This document shows positions 1 to 7,909 of a stretch of DNA of 64,000 nt, piece by piece. A model generated the notes under the pieces. That model was not told the origin of the DNA. It saw only the letters and a program-made list of their open reading frames with translations, and made no database searches. This DNA comes from Pseudomonas koreensis (GTDB taxonomy: Bacteria > Pseudomonadota > Gammaproteobacteria > Pseudomonadales > Pseudomonadaceae). The stretch spans positions 1,551,501 through 1,615,500 of the forward strand of contig NZ_JALJWP010000001.1 of the NCBI RefSeq assembly GCF_024169245.1. The letters are read 5' to 3'. Each line of letters opens with the position of its first letter. The first letter of the stretch is position 1. The translations under genes were made by a program, and so were the position numbers.

Positions 1-1
1 C

Positions 2-343
2 TTTGTGGCGATCCTCGGGATTCTCGCGCTGATCGGCATCATCATCCGCAACTCGGTGATCCTGGTGACCCAGATCGACGAGTTCGAGCAAAAGGGCTAC
101 GCGCCGTGGGACGCGGTGGTCGAAGCCACCGAACACCGACGCCGACCCATCCTGCTGACCGCCGCAGCGGCGAGCATGGGCATGATCCCTATCGCCCGGG
201 AAGTGTTCTGGGGGCCGATGGCCTACGCGATGATCGGCGGGATTGTCGTGGCGACGCTGCTGACGCTGCTGTTTCTACCGGCGCTGTATGTGGCCTGGTA
301 CAAGATTCGCGAGCCGCAGAAAGACGAAAAACCGGCCCAGTGA
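2..343 (+). CDS. RND efflux transporter, C-terminal fragment
   Basis: This is the last 113 codons of an inner-membrane RND (AcrB/HAE1-like) drug or metal exporter; the reading frame is open to the window edge, so the start lies outside. The visible part holds the last transmembrane helices: a hydrophobic segment near ILGILALIGIIIRNS, then the cytoplasmic stretch with EATEHRRRPILLTA, typical of the end of RND pumps, then a last helix and a short charged tail. RND pumps work with a periplasmic adaptor and an outer-membrane channel; neither is visible here. A GTG at position 5 is internal, not a start. Confidence 0.9.
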   Translation, partial: FVAILGILALIGIIIRNSVILVTQIDEFEQKGYAPWDAVVEATEHRRRPILLTAAAASMGMIPIAREVFWGPMAYAMIGGIVVATLLTLLFLPALYVAWYKIREPQKDEKPAQ

Positions 344-401
344 GGTTGATCCTGGCATCTTTGGGAAAGGTCTGACTTACAGCGTGAGAGGACTGCGCTA
401 A

Positions 402-428
402 CGTCCCTCCTTCATTCGTGGAGGGACG
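402..428 (+). promoter_or_regulatory. Hairpin covering the ribosome binding site of the next gene
   Basis: Positions 402-410 and 420-428 form a perfect 9-bp stem (CGTCCCTCC with GGAGGGACG) around a 9-nt loop. The 3' arm is the Shine-Dalgarno sequence itself; the start codon follows at 433. There is no T-run, so this is not a standard terminator for the pump gene upstream. Confidence 0.55.
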
Positions 429-432
429 CCCG

Positions 433-2685
433 ATGTCGACTGGTTCCGGCAAATTACGCGGATTGCTGTTGCTCGCATTGTTAAGCCTGTCGCCGGTGGC
501 GCTGGCCGAGGTGCTGCTGGAAAACGATCTGTGGCGGGTGCGGATCGATCCCGCGACGCTGGCGGTGCGCGTAGAGCCCGCCGGGCGTCCGGCAGTGCAA
601 GCATCGGCTGGAGTGTTGCGGCACAAGGTCGGTGGATTGGTCAGGCACGGCAATCGTATCGACTGGCAGTGGGACGACGGGCGCTGGGCGCTTCGCGTTG
701 TTCTTGAGCAGCGTGACTTGTCGTTTTCGATCACGGCCCGGGCGCCCTCGGAAATCGAGTTTATCCATCAGCCCGCCAGTGCAATGGGGCAAGCGCTCAT
801 CTGGCCGCTTGCCGAAGGACGCTATGTGCCGCGCGGTGATGCGGTGTGGCAAAAATTCCTCCTCGCGCAAGGCGTGCTCAATACCACCCAGGATCTGAGT
901 CTGCCGCTATGGGGAATGGAATACGCGGACTTCAGCCTGCACTGGCTGCTGACCAACCCCTACAACAATCAGCTGCGTTTCAAGGCAGCGGGTGATGCTT
1001 TGGGGTTGTCAGCCAGGCATCGTTTCACTTCGCTTGAACCGTCGACGCCGCTGACCTTCAGGCTGTTTCTCGGTGACGCGGATCCGTTGGCCGGCGCGAA
1101 GCGCTACAAACAGTGGCTGGTCGAAACCGGTCAGTATGAAACCTTACAGAGCAAGCTGGTCAAGACCCCGCAAGCGGCGAAGCTGATCGGTGCGGCGCAT
1201 GTCTATCTGTGGGGCACCGATCTGCTCGGCCGCGATAATGTGCGTAATTGGCCACTGCTGATTGCCCGACTGCGCGGCCCGGGGCTGCTGGTCAGTGAGC
1301 TTCGTGCGGCGATGGATGGTGCAGCGCTGCGGCTGATCGCCAGCGAAACCGTACTCAATCGCTATCAGCAGACGCTGCTGTTGCGCAGCCTCAATCAGGC
1401 GTTGAACACTCAGGCGCGCAAAACCTGGCAGGCGCGTGCGGTCCCGGACATGCAGGCGCTGGCCAACGGGTATGCTGATGTGCGCGCGCAACTGGCGGTT
1501 GTTCTGACGGATGCGCTGAAGCCTGATGCTTCGAGCTGGGGTAGCACCTTGTCGCGCCTGACCATCGAACGATTACAGAACGCCGGGCTGTCGCGTTTAT
1601 GGCTGGGACTCGGCGAGGGCTGGGAAGGTGGACTCTGGCACCCGGAGGCAATTCGCGCGGCCGTCGCGGCGGGGTATCTGATCGCCCCGTATGACTCCTA
1701 TGAAACCGCCCTGCGCCGAGACGAAAATCCGCACTGGACCACCGCGCACCTGGGCGACCTTGCCAATACCGAATGCGCGATCATGCTGCAAAGCGGCGCG
1801 CTGAAAAGGGGGTTTCAGCAATCCGGTCACTACACCGATCCGCGATGTGTACGACCGTTGCTGGAGCGGCGCATCAATGCGATCCAGAAGTCCGTAGGAT
1901 TCAACAGCTGGTTTCTCGACGCTTACGCCGCTGGCATGCTGTTCGACAGTTACCGTCCCGGGGCGCCGATGACCCAGGCGCAGAATGCCGAGGGCAACGT
2001 GGCTGCATCGCGCTGGATCAACCATGTATTGCAACTGCCGAGCGGTTCCGAGGACGGCAATGCGGTCACCGCTCAGGGTTTGCTGTTCGCCCATGGCATG
2101 CAGACACCGGTAATCGGCTGGGGCGATAGCGAAATGAGCCAGCCGGGCCAATCGGAGTTTTTCGTCGGTCGGTGGTACCCGCCGGAGCAGCCGGCGGTGT
2201 TTTTCAAGTCGACCCGGCTGAAGGCTGACTACCGACGCGTTCATTTCGCTCCCGCCAGCCGTCTACCGCTGTATCAGGCGGTATTCCACGGTTCTGTCAT
2301 CACCAGTCATCACTGGTTGTTCGATAATCTGAAGCTGAGCGATGTGCGGGTGGAAAACGAGCTCACCCAGCTGCTCTACAACGTACCGCCGCTGTACCAC
2401 CTGAGCGCGGCCAGCCTTGATCAGCGCTTGCCGTTGATTGTGCGTCAGAACCAATTCTTTCGTCCGCTGCACGAACGTCTGGCGACGCAAGCGCTGACAG
2501 CTTTTGACTGGTTGAGCGAGGATCGCCTGCTACAGCAGACGACGTTTGCCGACGGCACGCGACTGCTGGCCAATTTCGACGCCGCTCCACGCAATTGGCT
2601 GGGCCGGACGTTATTGGCACAAAGCCTGACTGCGCTGTTGCCGGACGGTAGCGACAGTCAGTATCAGGTCCAGGCGGCGCCTTGA
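433..2685 (+). CDS. Putative secreted glycoside hydrolase-like protein
   Basis: A 750-residue exported protein. The ATG at 433 is chosen over the GTG at 418 because GGAGGG sits 8 nt upstream and the protein then begins with a clear signal peptide (hydrophobic core LLLLALLSLSPVALA, cleavage before EV). An N-terminal beta-rich region (GVLRH, RFKAAGDA) is followed by a larger part with repeated aromatic and acidic clusters. The segment FNSWFLDAYAAG and later VIGWGDSEM look like glycosidase active-site strands, and I recall similar Pseudomonas proteins being labelled glycoside hydrolases (GH101/GH129-like or DUF5696-like), but the family and substrate are uncertain. It stands alone between the pump and a convergent methyltransferase. 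Its ribosome binding site lies in a hairpin. Confidence 0.6.
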   Translation: MSTGSGKLRGLLLLALLSLSPVALAEVLLENDLWRVRIDPATLAVRVEPAGRPAVQASAGVLRHKVGGLVRHGNRIDWQWDDGRWALRVVLEQRDLSFSITARAPSEIEFIHQPASAMGQALIWPLAEGRYVPRGDAVWQKFLLAQGVLNTTQDLSLPLWGMEYADFSLHWLLTNPYNNQLRFKAAGDALGLSARHRFTSLEPSTPLTFRLFLGDADPLAGAKRYKQWLVETGQYETLQSKLVKTPQAAKLIGAAHVYLWGTDLLGRDNVRNWPLLIARLRGPGLLVSELRAAMDGAALRLIASETVLNRYQQTLLLRSLNQALNTQARKTWQARAVPDMQALANGYADVRAQLAVVLTDALKPDASSWGSTLSRLTIERLQNAGLSRLWLGLGEGWEGGLWHPEAIRAAVAAGYLIAPYDSYETALRRDENPHWTTAHLGDLANTECAIMLQSGALKRGFQQSGHYTDPRCVRPLLERRINAIQKSVGFNSWFLDAYAAGMLFDSYRPGAPMTQAQNAEGNVAASRWINHVLQLPSGSEDGNAVTAQGLLFAHGMQTPVIGWGDSEMSQPGQSEFFVGRWYPPEQPAVFFKSTRLKADYRRVHFAPASRLPLYQAVFHGSVITSHHWLFDNLKLSDVRVENELTQLLYNVPPLYHLSAASLDQRLPLIVRQNQFFRPLHERLATQALTAFDWLSEDRLLQQTTFADGTRLLANFDAAPRNWLGRTLLAQSLTALLPDGSDSQYQVQAAP

Positions 2686-2686
2686 T

Positions 2687-3313
2687 TCAGACTTTGCGCC
2701 ACACGCTCGCCAGCCACGGCTGCTGCTCACGCGGCAACCCGGCGGGGCGGTAGTAATGCTCAAGCTCGACAAAACCCGCCGTCGTCAGCAACCCACGCCA
2801 GGCCTCCAGATCGTGATAAGAGCCGTAACGCGGGCCGTTCCAGCCTTCCCGGTTGTCCCCGCGCGGATTGGAGCTGAACAGCACGCCGCCCGGTTTCAGG
2901 GTGCCGTGCAGTTGCCCTAGCACTTGCGGCAAAACCTGCAACGGCACATGAAACAGCACGGCATTGGCAAAGATCCCGTCGAAGCGCTCCGCCGGCAGAT
3001 CAAGCTTGAGAAAGTCCTGCTGCCAGACTTCGCAACCGCTGTCCTCGCGGGCCATGCGCGCGAATTCCTGCGAGCCATCGAGGCCGATCGCGACGTGGCC
3101 CATGCGCGTGAAAGCCTGTAAATCCCGGCCCGGGCCGCAGCCGAAATCCAGAATCGTCAACGGCGCCGCGCCGGGGATATGGCGCAGCAAGGCTTCAATG
3201 TTCTGGCTGACATCGTGGTCGCGAGTGCCCTCACGGAAATCCTCGGCCACCGAGTTGTAATGACCCAGTGTCGTGGCGGTGATCTGTTCGAGGTCGCTGG
3301 GCGTCTGCTTCAT
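2687..3313 (-). CDS. Class I SAM-dependent methyltransferase
   Basis: A soluble Rossmann-fold methyltransferase of 208 residues. Motif I is LDFGCGPGRDL, followed by the acidic GLDGSQEF strand that binds the SAM ribose, then FDGIFANAVLFHV (motif IV region) and LKPGGVLFSS, the usual post-IV loop. The substrate cannot be deduced. I take the ATG at 3313; the longer frame opens with a TTG at 3367 that falls in the T-tract of a terminator belonging to the gene upstream on the same strand. It ends 1 nt from the convergent glycosidase-like gene, so the two transcripts meet head-on. Confidence 0.8.
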   Translation of the reverse strand: MKQTPSDLEQITATTLGHYNSVAEDFREGTRDHDVSQNIEALLRHIPGAAPLTILDFGCGPGRDLQAFTRMGHVAIGLDGSQEFARMAREDSGCEVWQQDFLKLDLPAERFDGIFANAVLFHVPLQVLPQVLGQLHGTLKPGGVLFSSNPRGDNREGWNGPRYGSYHDLEAWRGLLTTAGFVELEHYYRPAGLPREQQPWLASVWRKV

Positions 3314-3365
3314 GATCGATGCTGTATTGGCGATGAGAGAGCGGACTATAAGCTTTTTCACCGGC

Positions 3366-3403
3366 AAAAAAACGCCGCCTGCGCTGGCGACAGCACAGGC
3401 GGC
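3366..3403 (-). terminator. Rho-independent terminator of the DUF6124-type gene
   Basis: On the minus strand GCCGCCTG (3403-3396) pairs with CAGGCGGC (3381-3374) and is followed by a run of seven T (3372-3366). It ends the small gene at 3419-3775 and separates it from the methyltransferase. Confidence 0.8.
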
Positions 3404-3418
3404 GATGGTGGCCAGGCC

Positions 3419-3775
3419 TCAGTGCTGCTTCGCTCCAAGACAGTCGATCGAACGGTCCATCATTGCCTTGGCCATTTCCAGCAAATGCCAGACCGAGAAC
3501 ACCATGGCTCGATCCGCGCCCCCGAGCTGGTCACCGCATTGATGGACGGTCACCGAAGCGCAGCGCAGCAGATCGGCAACATACAACTGGGCGTCCTCCA
3601 GCGTCACATCCTCGCTGATGCTGTAGACGCGTTTCTGTCCCGCCAACGTGACCTGAGTGCCTGCCAGGTGCGAGTCGACGGCGCGGCACAGTGCAGAGCG
3701 ATCCTTGAGCAAATCCTCGGTGAACCGCTTGCTGGAGGTAAGGCTGAGTGGCGGATCGGCAAGATTTTTTTCCAT
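3419..3775 (-). CDS. Small DUF6124 (formerly DUF3077)-type protein
   Basis: A 118-residue soluble protein of a family that I recall as common in Pseudomonas and of unknown role. It has a hydrophilic N-terminus of about 50 residues, then the pattern VYSISEDVTLEDAQLYVADLL and two amphipathic helices ending LLEMAKAMMDRS, as usual for DUF3077/DUF6124. A good ribosome binding site (AGGAG, 7 nt before ATG) fixes the start. It is monocistronic, with a terminator right after it. Its 5' region (3836-3993) folds into a structured leader that has a relative ahead of the small gene at 47095-47397. Family assignment is from memory of the sequence pattern. Confidence 0.65.
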   Translation of the reverse strand: MEKNLADPPLSLTSSKRFTEDLLKDRSALCRAVDSHLAGTQVTLAGQKRVYSISEDVTLEDAQLYVADLLRCASVTVHQCGDQLGGADRAMVFSVWHLLEMAKAMMDRSIDCLGAKQH

Positions 3776-3817
3776 GGGTAAACTCCTGACTTCAAGTGGG
3801 AGCCAACCATTTCGCGA

Positions 3818-3979
3818 CTAAACGAGCAGGACGGCGGCTGCACGCAGATCAGTCGCCGGCCGCCAGTTATCGGCGCACTCGAAAGTGCCCTGCGCACAGC
3901 CAATCGGGTAGCTCAAAGCCTCTGCCGAGGTCAGGCCTGACTGCACGCCCAGCGAATCCGGACAACGGAATCCGGTCAC
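3818..3979 (-). CDS. Possible 53-codon leader ORF (or decayed reading frame)
   Basis: A GTG-initiated frame of 53 codons with GC-rich third positions, ending TAG 42 nt before the DUF6124-type gene. It contains the segment GCAQGTFECAD, which resembles DCVWDTLGCAG encoded in the same relative frame by the leader of the gene at 47095. No convincing ribosome binding site is visible, and the paired RNA structure of the region explains the nucleotide conservation at least as well. It could be a translated leader peptide, a remnant of one, or no gene at all. Confidence 0.2.
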   Translation of the reverse strand: MTGFRCPDSLGVQSGLTSAEALSYPIGCAQGTFECADNWRPATDLRAAAVLLV

Positions 3980-3993
3980 TGCAAAACAGTGAC
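3836..3993 (-). promoter_or_regulatory. Candidate structured RNA leader, copy 1
   Basis: Read on the minus strand: hairpin 1 (GTCACTG/CAGTGAC, 3993-3975), hairpin 2 (CCGGA/TCCGG with 8-nt loop, 3975-3958), about 56 nt of other sequence, then a 12-bp stem with two G-T pairs (3901-3890 with 3847-3836). That stem encloses a hairpin GCACT-TTCG-AGTGC that carries one bulged G before two further G-C pairs. The ATG of the DUF6124-type gene lies about 60 nt downstream. The same order, with compensated base changes, occurs at 47457-47630. Function is not known to me. Confidence 0.55.
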
Positions 3994-4371
3994 GAGCGGA
4001 GATTAGCTACCGGATATTTCGGGTACAAGCGGGCAAATTATTCTAGGAATCGTCCTGCAAACCCGCGTGGTTCGGGCTGGCGAAACGATAAAACCTGTGT
4101 AGGAAATATCTGAATTTTGCTAAGGGCGTTGCCTTGATTTGTGCGATCACCTGCTCAGCAGGTGGTGGCCACCTGCCGCTATCGACCTTAGCGCTTATTC
4201 AGTCCGCGCGCCAGTCTGGCCCAGCGTTCACTGACAACCGGGATTCGCGCAATACAAGCCAAGAGGCCGGCGAGCACTTGCGATGAACACAGGGCAGCAC
4301 CTGATAGTTCTTACAGTATCGACACTCGGAAAAAACGCTCATTCTTCACCCAAAGATGAGCAAGGGCGCTT
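3994..4371. other. Intergenic region before the tccC-like gene, with nested hairpins
   Basis: No gene is visible. At 4148-4176 three segments can form two mutually exclusive hairpins: CACCTGC (4148-4154) with GCAGGTG (4158-4164), or GCAGGTGG (4158-4165) with CCACCTGC (4169-4176). A further 5-bp hairpin (CGCTA/TAGCG) follows at 4177-4193. No clear promoter or terminator was recognised. Confidence 0.4.
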
Positions 4372-7185
4372 GTGACCATGAATGTTCACCACGACACCGC
4401 CACGCCGACGCTTTCAGTCATCGACCCTCGTTTGCTGGCGATCCGCAGCGTCGGTTATTGCCGGCATCCGGATGCACCCGCCATCGAATCGCGCATCACC
4501 CGGCAGATCTTTGATGAGGCGGGGCGTCAGGTAGCGTCGTGGGATCAGCGTTTGTACGGCGTTGCGCCCAAGCCGAATCTGGCCACACTCTACGCATTGA
4601 GCGGTCAAGAGTTACTCACAGACAGCGTCGACGCCGGTTGGCAGGTGCGGCTGTTGAATGAAGCGGGTTCGATGTGTTCTGGCTGGGATGCGCGGGGCAG
4701 CCAGAGTCATCGCCAATACGATGATCTGCAGCGACCGCTAGCCCTCACCGAGCAGGCACAGGACGGGCAGTCTCGCGTGGTCGAGCGCTGGATCTATGGA
4801 AAAGCCACCGATGATCGCGCGCTGCACAACCAGTGCGGTCGACCGATCCGCCACGACGACCCGGCCGGCAATCGGCACTTCGATGATTACGGCCTCGGCG
4901 GTGCAGTGGTGGTGGAGTCGCGACGGTTTTTGATCGAACTCGAGACACCTGACTGGCCACTCGATCCCGACCGTCGAGATGCCTGTCTTGAGGAAACAAC
5001 GTACGTCACCCGGCAGACTTTCACTCCAACCGGCGACTTGCAGCATCATATCGACGCGGTTGGCAACCTCCGCACCCAGCATTACAACGTCGCCGGGCAA
5101 TCCTGCGCGACCTGGCTTGTGCAGGCCGGCGAGGGCAGGCAGCCGAAGTGTCTTGTCAGCGCCATTCGCTACAACGCCCAGGGTCAGATCGAAAGTGAAA
5201 CGGCCGGCAACGGCGTCATCGCTCGTGCCGAATACAGCCGCGATGACGGCCGTTTGCTCAGACTGCTCGCCAGTGTCGGCGCGCAAAAGCCGTTGCAGGA
5301 TTTGAATTACATATACGATCCGGTAGGCAACATCGTCAGCCTGGAAGACAAGACTCAAGTCGTGTCCTGGTTCAACAATCAGCGCATCGATCCGGTCAGA
5401 CGGTATCGCTACGACAGCCTTTATCAACTGGTCGAGGCCAGCGGTTGGGAAGTCAGCCAGCCCAGCCATGGTCCGGCCTTGCCGGATCTGCTGCCAACGC
5501 CGCTGGACCCCAATCAACGGCGCAACTACACGCAGAAATTCAACTACGACGCAGCGGGTAATCTGATCACTCGCCAGCATAGCGGTGCGCCGGGTTTTTC
5601 GATGTACACCTCCACTTACAGCAATCGAAGCCTGGCGGAGCGCGATGACGGTTCTTTGCCCGGAGAACCGGAGATAGCGCTGGGATTTGATGCAGCGGGT
5701 AATCAGCTGGAGTTGCAGCGCGGACAGGCCATGTCCTGGAATATACGCAATGAGTTAAGCCGGGTTGTGCAGGTGCGGCGTCAGAATGACAGCGATGACT
5801 ACGAATGTTATCGCTACGACGAGCCTGGCCATCGGTTGCGTAAAACGACAGTCAGTCAAGCTACCGGGCAAACGCTGACAGCGGAGGTTCGTTATCTGCC
5901 TGGTCTCGAGATTCATCGCGAGGGTAACGGTGTCGAGCGCCATGTAATCAGTGTCGACGCCGCGCGTAATCAGGTGCGGGTACTGCACTGGCCAAGCGGG
6001 GCGGAAGGCGACCAACTGCGTTACGGCCTCAGTGATCATCTCGGTTCCAGCACGCTGGAATTGGATGATGGTGCGGGAATTTTGACTCAGGAGCATTATT
6101 ACCCGTTTGGTGGCACGGCGTGCTGGGCGGGGAAAAACTCATTGGTGGCGAAAAACAAAACGATTCGCTACTCAGGTAAAGAGCGGGATGTGACCGGGCT
6201 TTATTATTATGGTTATCGTTATTACGCGTCGTGGTTACAACGCTGGACGAGTCCTGACCCTGGCCGAGATATCGATGGAGTCAATCTTTATGCAATGCTA
6301 GGAAATAGTCCGCTGATTTTCGTTGATAAACAGGGGATGGTCAGAGGTTTGAGCAGCATTTTGAGCGGCGCAAGTGATGCGGAACATGCGCGCAAGTCCC
6401 ATTTCGAATTGCACTTGCTCCCCAGAATAATGGCTAGAAAAGACTCGGATAAGAGTTTTGCCATTGTCAAAATCAAAAGGATGGCGCGCATCCAAAGCGA
6501 TGTGGCTGCGGATGAATTGCTGCAAGCCGCTGTTGATGTCATATCCAGGGCGAAACTGACTTTCAATATAAATCCGGAAAGCATCCCTGAACTAAAAGGT
6601 GATGGCCTCAGGAATATTTGGCATCAGGGGGTTAAACCGGGTTTTGCATCGGAGTTCCGGGACGGTTTCGAAATGGACATGTTTGACTATGTTCATTCTC
6701 CTTCCAAAATAATAAAAGAGTATGGCTCGGTCGATCATCCTAAATTCAGTGGGGATTTCAGGCCTGTTTATGGAGCTCTGAAACTCTCCGCCGGTCTTGC
6801 CAGCGCGGGTGGCGCTTCAGCCTATGGATCTGCTGCCTTCCATCTGAAGGATGAGTCACGTAAATATATGACGTTGATTGGAGCCGACAGCTTCGATCTC
6901 AAGCCTTCAATCAATAATCTGGCTTCATTCGGAAATCTGTATCCGGTGTTTCACGAAATGCAACGCGAAACATGGCAAGTATTGACAAGGATTATGTCGG
7001 GTGCCGAAACGGATCTGGCTTCGCCTGATGAATACGTGGAGTGGCAATCTCATAACAGCGTCAAGTGGAAAGACATGACGAGTCTGGTTTTTCAGCGAAG
7101 AGAAGATATGGAAAACATAATTGACCAGGGGAATACCCGGGCTTTTCTGAAAAAAAATTCTATTACTCCAAGTTATGTCGGGTGA
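4372..7185 (+). CDS. tccC: Orphan TccC-like RHS toxin with DUF3626-like C-terminus
   Basis: A 937-residue Tc toxin C-subunit. The N-terminus (PTLSVIDPRLLAIRSVGY, then RITRQIFDEAGRQ) is the TccC signature, followed by YD/RHS repeats (YNAQGQIESE, YDPVGNIVS, YDAAGNLI). The RHS core lies at about residues 596-650 (YSGKERDVTGLYYYGYRYY to LYAMLGNSPLIFVD); in this family the shell self-cleaves after the core and releases the variable C-terminus. That domain, about residues 655-937, is visibly AT-richer. It contains RPVYGALKL, YGSAAFHLK and EYVEWQ, a pattern I recall from DUF3626 and which resembles the Arg/Ser/Glu layout of ADP-ribosyltransferases. No TcA or TcB gene is in the window. GTG 4372 has AGGG 5-6 nt upstream; ATG 4378 is an alternative start. 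Confidence 0.85.
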   Translation: MTMNVHHDTATPTLSVIDPRLLAIRSVGYCRHPDAPAIESRITRQIFDEAGRQVASWDQRLYGVAPKPNLATLYALSGQELLTDSVDAGWQVRLLNEAGSMCSGWDARGSQSHRQYDDLQRPLALTEQAQDGQSRVVERWIYGKATDDRALHNQCGRPIRHDDPAGNRHFDDYGLGGAVVVESRRFLIELETPDWPLDPDRRDACLEETTYVTRQTFTPTGDLQHHIDAVGNLRTQHYNVAGQSCATWLVQAGEGRQPKCLVSAIRYNAQGQIESETAGNGVIARAEYSRDDGRLLRLLASVGAQKPLQDLNYIYDPVGNIVSLEDKTQVVSWFNNQRIDPVRRYRYDSLYQLVEASGWEVSQPSHGPALPDLLPTPLDPNQRRNYTQKFNYDAAGNLITRQHSGAPGFSMYTSTYSNRSLAERDDGSLPGEPEIALGFDAAGNQLELQRGQAMSWNIRNELSRVVQVRRQNDSDDYECYRYDEPGHRLRKTTVSQATGQTLTAEVRYLPGLEIHREGNGVERHVISVDAARNQVRVLHWPSGAEGDQLRYGLSDHLGSSTLELDDGAGILTQEHYYPFGGTACWAGKNSLVAKNKTIRYSGKERDVTGLYYYGYRYYASWLQRWTSPDPGRDIDGVNLYAMLGNSPLIFVDKQGMVRGLSSILSGASDAEHARKSHFELHLLPRIMARKDSDKSFAIVKIKRMARIQSDVAADELLQAAVDVISRAKLTFNINPESIPELKGDGLRNIWHQGVKPGFASEFRDGFEMDMFDYVHSPSKIIKEYGSVDHPKFSGDFRPVYGALKLSAGLASAGGASAYGSAAFHLKDESRKYMTLIGADSFDLKPSINNLASFGNLYPVFHEMQRETWQVLTRIMSGAETDLASPDEYVEWQSHNSVKWKDMTSLVFQRREDMENIIDQGNTRAFLKKNSITPSYVG

Positions 7186-7199
7186 ACACTGACAGTAGC

Positions 7200-7230
7200 G
7201 CCCCCAAGTTCGCAGCCGATGGCTGGGGGC
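7200..7230. terminator. Hairpin between convergent tccC-like and metI genes
   Basis: GCCCCCA (7200-7206) pairs with TGGGGGC (7224-7230); the interior AGCC/GGCT can also pair. There is no long T-run on either strand, so it is a weak but well-placed bidirectional terminator candidate. Confidence 0.45.
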
Positions 7231-7264
7231 TGACTTTCCAGCCACCGGAAGCAAAGAGTCTAGT

Positions 7265-7909
7265 TCAGCGTTTGTTGAGCCCCCGAGCCAACCGATCCCC
7301 ACCCAACTGAATCACCGCCACCAACGCCACGAGCAAGACAATCACCGTCAACATGATCTGGCTGTCGAAGCGCTGATAGCCGTACCGATAAGCGATATCC
7401 CCCAACCCACCGGCACCAATCGCGCCAGCCATCGCCGACGAATTGATCATGGTCACCAGGGTAATGGTGAAGCCGCCGACAATCCCCGGCAGCGCCTCGG
7501 GCAACAGCACATGCCAGACGATGTGCCAGCGCCGGCAACCCATGGCCTGCGCGGCTTCGATCAGGCCATGATCGACCTCGCGCAGACTGACCTCGGCAAT
7601 TCGTGCAAAGAACGGCGTCGCAGCAATCGTCAGCGGCACCACAGCCGCCCATACACCGTAAGTTGTGCCGACGATCAGGCGGGTGAATGGAATCAGCGCG
7701 ACCATCAGGATCAGGAATGGAATCGAGCGGAACAGATTGACGAATGCACCCAGCGCACGATTCAACACCGGCGCTTGGTAGATCCCGCCCTTGTCACTGG
7801 TGACCAGAACCACCGCCATGGGAATGCCCACCAGCAGCGCGATCAGCGACGACACGCCGACCATCAAAAAGGTGTCGATAAAACCCTGCAGCAAGCGATC
7901 AAACCACAT
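7265..7909 (-). CDS. metI: Methionine-type ABC transporter permease
   Basis: A 214-residue inner-membrane permease with five predicted membrane segments (first [18 protein letters not shown]). The EAA loop that contacts the ATPase reads [20 protein letters not shown]. The ATG at 7909 overlaps the end of metN by 11 nt, so translation is probably coupled. With MetN and MetQ it imports methionine or a related sulfur compound; the FMN monooxygenase and SfnB-type genes upstream in the same operon suggest that the cargo may be an organosulfur compound. Last gene of the operon. Confidence 0.88.
   Translation of the reverse strand: MWFDRLLQGFIDTFLMVGVSSLIALLVGIPMAVVLVTSDKGGIYQAPVLNRALGAFVNLFRSIPFLILMVALIPFTRLIVGTTYGVWAAVVPLTIAATPFFARIAEVSLREVDHGLIEAAQAMGCRRWHIVWHVLLPEALPGIVGGFTITLVTMINSSAMAGAIGAGGLGDIAYRYGYQRFDSQIMLTVIVLLVALVAVIQLGGDRLARGLNKR

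Noticed and set aside
189..734. Long minus-strand frames opposite the RND and glycosidase-like genes
   Set aside because: They are shadows of GC-rich coding sequence; arginine/serine-rich composition, no ribosome binding site, no family.
3314..3367. Longer N-terminus for the methyltransferase (TTG at 3367)
   Set aside because: The start would lie in the T-tract of the terminator of the preceding gene; ATG 3313 fits the family length.
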